Assembly: GCF_002285795.1 (NCBI RefSeq)
Contig: NZ_CP022961.1
Span: forward strand, 5,708,001 to 5,772,000
DNA from: Plantactinospora sp. KBS50
Lineage (GTDB): Bacteria; Actinomycetota; Actinomycetes; Mycobacteriales; Micromonosporaceae
Direction: 5' to 3'
DNA: 64,000 bases
Shown: positions 61,856 through 64,000 of the stretch, piece by piece
Layout of the letters: every line of letters begins with the position of its first letter
Numbering within the stretch: the first letter of the stretch is position 1
Notes under the pieces: generated by a model
What the model was told of the DNA's origin: nothing
The model's input: the letters and a program-made list of their open reading frames with translations, nothing else
Database searches by the model: none
Program-made: the position numbers and the translations under genes

Positions 61856-62972
61856 CCGCCGGGCCGGGCCGGCTGCTGGCCGCGCTCTGCGCGCTGGGGC
61901 TGGCTGCGGCGCCCACCCGGGGGCCGGGGCGGACCGGATCCGCGGCGACCAGTGGCACCTGGGCTACCTGCGGGTGGCCGAGGCGCACCGGATCAGCCGG
62001 GGCGCCGGTGTCACGGTGGCGGTCATCGACACGGGCGTCGACCCGCATCCCGACCTGCGCGGCAACCTGCTACCGGGCCGGGACGCCTTTCCAGGCGGGA
62101 CAGGCATGGGTCAGATCGACGCCGACAACCACGGAACGGAAATTGCGGGACTCATCGCAGCCCACGGCCAAGGGAACGGGCGAGGGGCGTTGGGCATCGC
62201 GCCGGAGGCGAAACTGCTACCGGTGCGCTACGCGGTTCGGCCCGGCACCAGCGATACCGATGCCGAGGCGGTCGCCGCAGGCATCGAATGGGCCACCAAC
62301 AAGGGGTCCAAGGTGATAAACCTTTCCTTAGGCGGTGGTGCAGGGCGGCAGGAAATCGACGCGATCCAAAGAGCAATCGACAAGGACACGGTGATCGTCG
62401 CGAGCGTTGGAAACGAGCCCCAATCGCTGGGAGTAGCGTTTCCAGCTACCTTGACAGGAGTGTTAGCTGTAGGCGCCACAAACCGACAGAGCCTGCGAGC
62501 GGCCTTTTCTGCGACGGGACCCGAGTTGGACATCGTCGCACCGGGCGTTGACATGTACAGCACGAGCACTGGCGGGAAATACGGGAAATCGTCCGGCACG
62601 TCGGACGCTACGGCGATCGTGGCCGGGGCCGCCGCGCTGGTGCGGAGCCGCTTCCCGGACCTGTCGGCGGCCGAGGTCGTGCACCGGCTCACCGCGACCG
62701 CGATCGACAGGGGACCGCCGGGGCGGGACGACGAGTACGGGTATGGCGAACTCGACCTGGTCGCGGCGCTCACCGCCGACGTACCCCCGTTGACGCCGAG
62801 CCCGAGCCCGACGGGGCCCGGCGCCGGCCCGACCGCGCCGGATTCGCCGCCTCCGGGCGCGGCTCCCGAGCATCGCGGCCCGCTCACGGCCGTGATGGTG
62901 GGCCTGGCGGCGCTGTTCGCGGTGGTGGTCGTGGTGCTGCTGCTGGCGCCGCACCTGCGACGCCGGCCGTAG
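61852..62972 (+). CDS. mycP: Type VII secretion-associated serine protease (mycosin), frameshifted near signal peptide
   Basis: GTG 61852 (VTAGPGRLLAALCALGLAAA) begins a signal peptide. The frame shifts at the G/C runs 61916-61929 and continues ADRIRGDQWHLGYLRVAEAH, giving about 373 residues. The S8 triad is Asp in VAVIDTGVDPHPDL, His in DNHGTEIAGLIAAH and Ser in GTSDATAIVAGAAAL. Usually GTS is followed by FA or YA, so DAT is unusual. The C-terminus has a Pro-rich spacer and a membrane anchor (AVMVGLAALFAVVVVVLLLA) with a basic tail, the mycosin layout. Codon use in 62090-62600 differs sharply and includes two TTA codons. Mycosins are required for ESX secretion. Confidence 0.88.
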
Positions 62973-63093
62973 GGCCGGACCGGCTGACCGCGCCGGATCG
63001 GCCACCCAGCATGATCGACACGACGTCCGGACCGGGATGCGCCGCCCGTGGGCCGTTAATGATCGTGGCGGCCGTCGTCGGTATGGTGTGCCG

Positions 63094-63837
63094 GTGTCGA
63101 CCGCCAATCCGTTGCGTTTTGTCCTCGCTTCCGCCAGTCCGGCCCGCCGCAAGCTGCTACAGGCGGCCGGCATCGAGCCGTACGTGCTGGTCAGTGGGGT
63201 CGACGAGACGCAGGTTGTCGCGGAGCAGCCCGACCGGCTCTGCCTCCAGTTGGCCCGGCTGAAGGCCGAGGCGGTGGTCGGGCGGCTGGCGTCGGGGATC
63301 GACGGCGGCGCGGCCGGGCCGGGCGCCGAGGGCGGTCCCGTGGTCGCCGGCGTGCCGCACCGGACCGGATACTCCGGGGTCGGCGGCCCGCCGGCCGGCG
63401 CCGACCTGCTGTACCGGACGCTGGTGCTGGGCTGCGACTCGGTGCTGGCCTTCGACGGCCAGGTGCTCGGCAAGCCGGCCGACGCCGTCGAGGCGGCCCA
63501 CCGGTGGTACGCGATGCGCGGGCGCAGCGGCGTGCTTTACACCGGACACTGCCTGATCGATCCGGCCGGCGCCCGGGTTCAGGCGGTGGCCGCCACCACG
63601 GTGCACTTCGCCAACCTGGACGACGCGGAGATCGCCGCGTACGTGGCGACCGGCGAGCCGCTCGCGGTGGCCGGGGCGTTCACCATCGACGGCCTCGGCG
63701 GGCCGTTCATCGAACGCATCGAGGGAGATCACGGCACTGTCGTCGGGCTGTCGCTGCCGCTGCTGCGTGACCTGCTGGCGGGCCTGGGCGTACGGATCAC
63801 CGACCTGTGGGCCGGGGGCGCGCCCGACGCCGGTTAG
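63094..63837 (+). CDS. maf: Maf family nucleotide pyrophosphatase
   Basis: A 247-residue protein from GTG 63094. FVLASASPARRKLLQAAGIEP, GCDSVLAFDGQVLGKPADAV and the C-terminal GGPFIERIEGDHGTVVGLSL are Maf/YhdE signatures. Maf proteins hydrolyse dTTP, UTP or modified nucleotides and may act in division control. An insertion of about 40 Gly/Ala/Pro-rich residues (from SGIDGGAAGPGAEG) between the first two motifs makes it longer than E. coli Maf at about 200. It follows the mycosin gene by 121 bases. Confidence 0.9.
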   Translation: MSTANPLRFVLASASPARRKLLQAAGIEPYVLVSGVDETQVVAEQPDRLCLQLARLKAEAVVGRLASGIDGGAAGPGAEGGPVVAGVPHRTGYSGVGGPPAGADLLYRTLVLGCDSVLAFDGQVLGKPADAVEAAHRWYAMRGRSGVLYTGHCLIDPAGARVQAVAATTVHFANLDDAEIAAYVATGEPLAVAGAFTIDGLGGPFIERIEGDHGTVVGLSLPLLRDLLAGLGVRITDLWAGGAPDAG

Positions 63838-63852
63838 CGCTACCGTCCGGTT

Positions 63853-64000
63853 ATGAGCACCCGATCCGTACCGGTCACCGACGAACTGCACGACTATCTC
63901 GTAGCGCACGGGTCGCCGCCGGACGAGGTGGCCAGCGACCTGTACGCGGAGACCCGCAGGATCCTGCCGGCGGACGCCGAGATGCAGGTGGCCCCGGAGC
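63853..64000 (+). CDS. Start of an O-methyltransferase-like gene (cut by window edge)
   Basis: ATG 63853 opens MSTRSVPVTDELHDYLVAHG followed by SPPDEVASDLYAETRRILPA and EMQVAPE, 49 residues to the window end. This resembles the N-terminus of caffeoyl-CoA-type O-methyltransferases of actinobacteria (TDELRxYL..HS.PPD, ending MQ.APEQG just before the SAM domain). The catalytic part is outside the window, so the call is tentative. It lies 16 bases after maf. Confidence 0.65.
   Translation, partial: MSTRSVPVTDELHDYLVAHGSPPDEVASDLYAETRRILPADAEMQVAPE

Overview
This 64 kb window is high-GC chromosomal DNA from a filamentous actinomycete, most likely of the Micromonosporaceae (Micromonospora-like). 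The evidence is third-codon G/C bias in every gene, many GTG starts, ATGA/GTGA start-stop overlaps, actinobacterial families (acyl-CoA carboxylase epsilon, DUF4245 beside glpX, mycosin, LppX-like lipoprotein, PIN-PhoH) and carbohydrate ABC transporters without their own ATPase. No rRNA, tRNA, CRISPR array, prophage or complete insertion sequence was seen.

Layout. 0-9 kb: PH-domain protein, peptidase E-like protein, a MacB/FtsX-type ABC export operon, an MFS transporter and a methyltransferase. 9-18 kb: a plant-polymer region with a secreted PL1 pectate lyase, a GH30 xylanase with CBM2, the housekeeping GTPase ychF and a sugar ABC operon (binding protein plus two permeases). 18-24 kb: alkylation repair (Ada/AlkA fusion, Ogt) followed by a heterodimeric ABC exporter. 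24-38 kb: membrane and unknown proteins, rmuC, a 1,100-residue secreted subtilase, ispH, xseA-xseB, lipoproteins, DUF4245, glpX, a DUF606 transporter and a rhomboid protease. 38-49 kb: a lytic-transglycosylase-like protein, PIN-PhoH, small unknowns, an HTH regulator, otsB, a cis-prenyltransferase, a geranylgeranyl-reductase-like flavoprotein and GTP-dependent PEP carboxykinase. 49-64 kb: two GtrA proteins, birA and pccB (divergent), a ketopantoate-reductase-like gene, an M50 protease, an AbiEi/DUF559 protein, a Ser/Thr kinase, accE, a small type-VII-secretion-associated operon ending in a mycosin, maf and the start of an O-methyltransferase gene.

Functional links. The secreted lyase and xylanase, with the sugar importer next to them, form a saccharolytic neighbourhood with recognisable operator-like palindromes. 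Ada/AlkA and Ogt are translationally coupled repair proteins. BirA, PccB and AccE belong to biotin-dependent carboxylation. The ESX-like operon (two helical proteins plus mycosin) has no ESX core genes in the window.

Quality note. Up to ten genes are interrupted by a single-base frameshift in a short G or C run. In every one the shift has the same sign (one base missing) and restoring one base gives a continuous protein. This points to systematic homopolymer under-calling rather than ten real mutations. Affected entries are listed as one gene where possible. The most interesting biology is the mycosin gene, whose catalytic core has foreign codon usage with two TTA codons, the repeated intergenic palindromes, and a nested palindromic structure beside a decayed VapC toxin gene.
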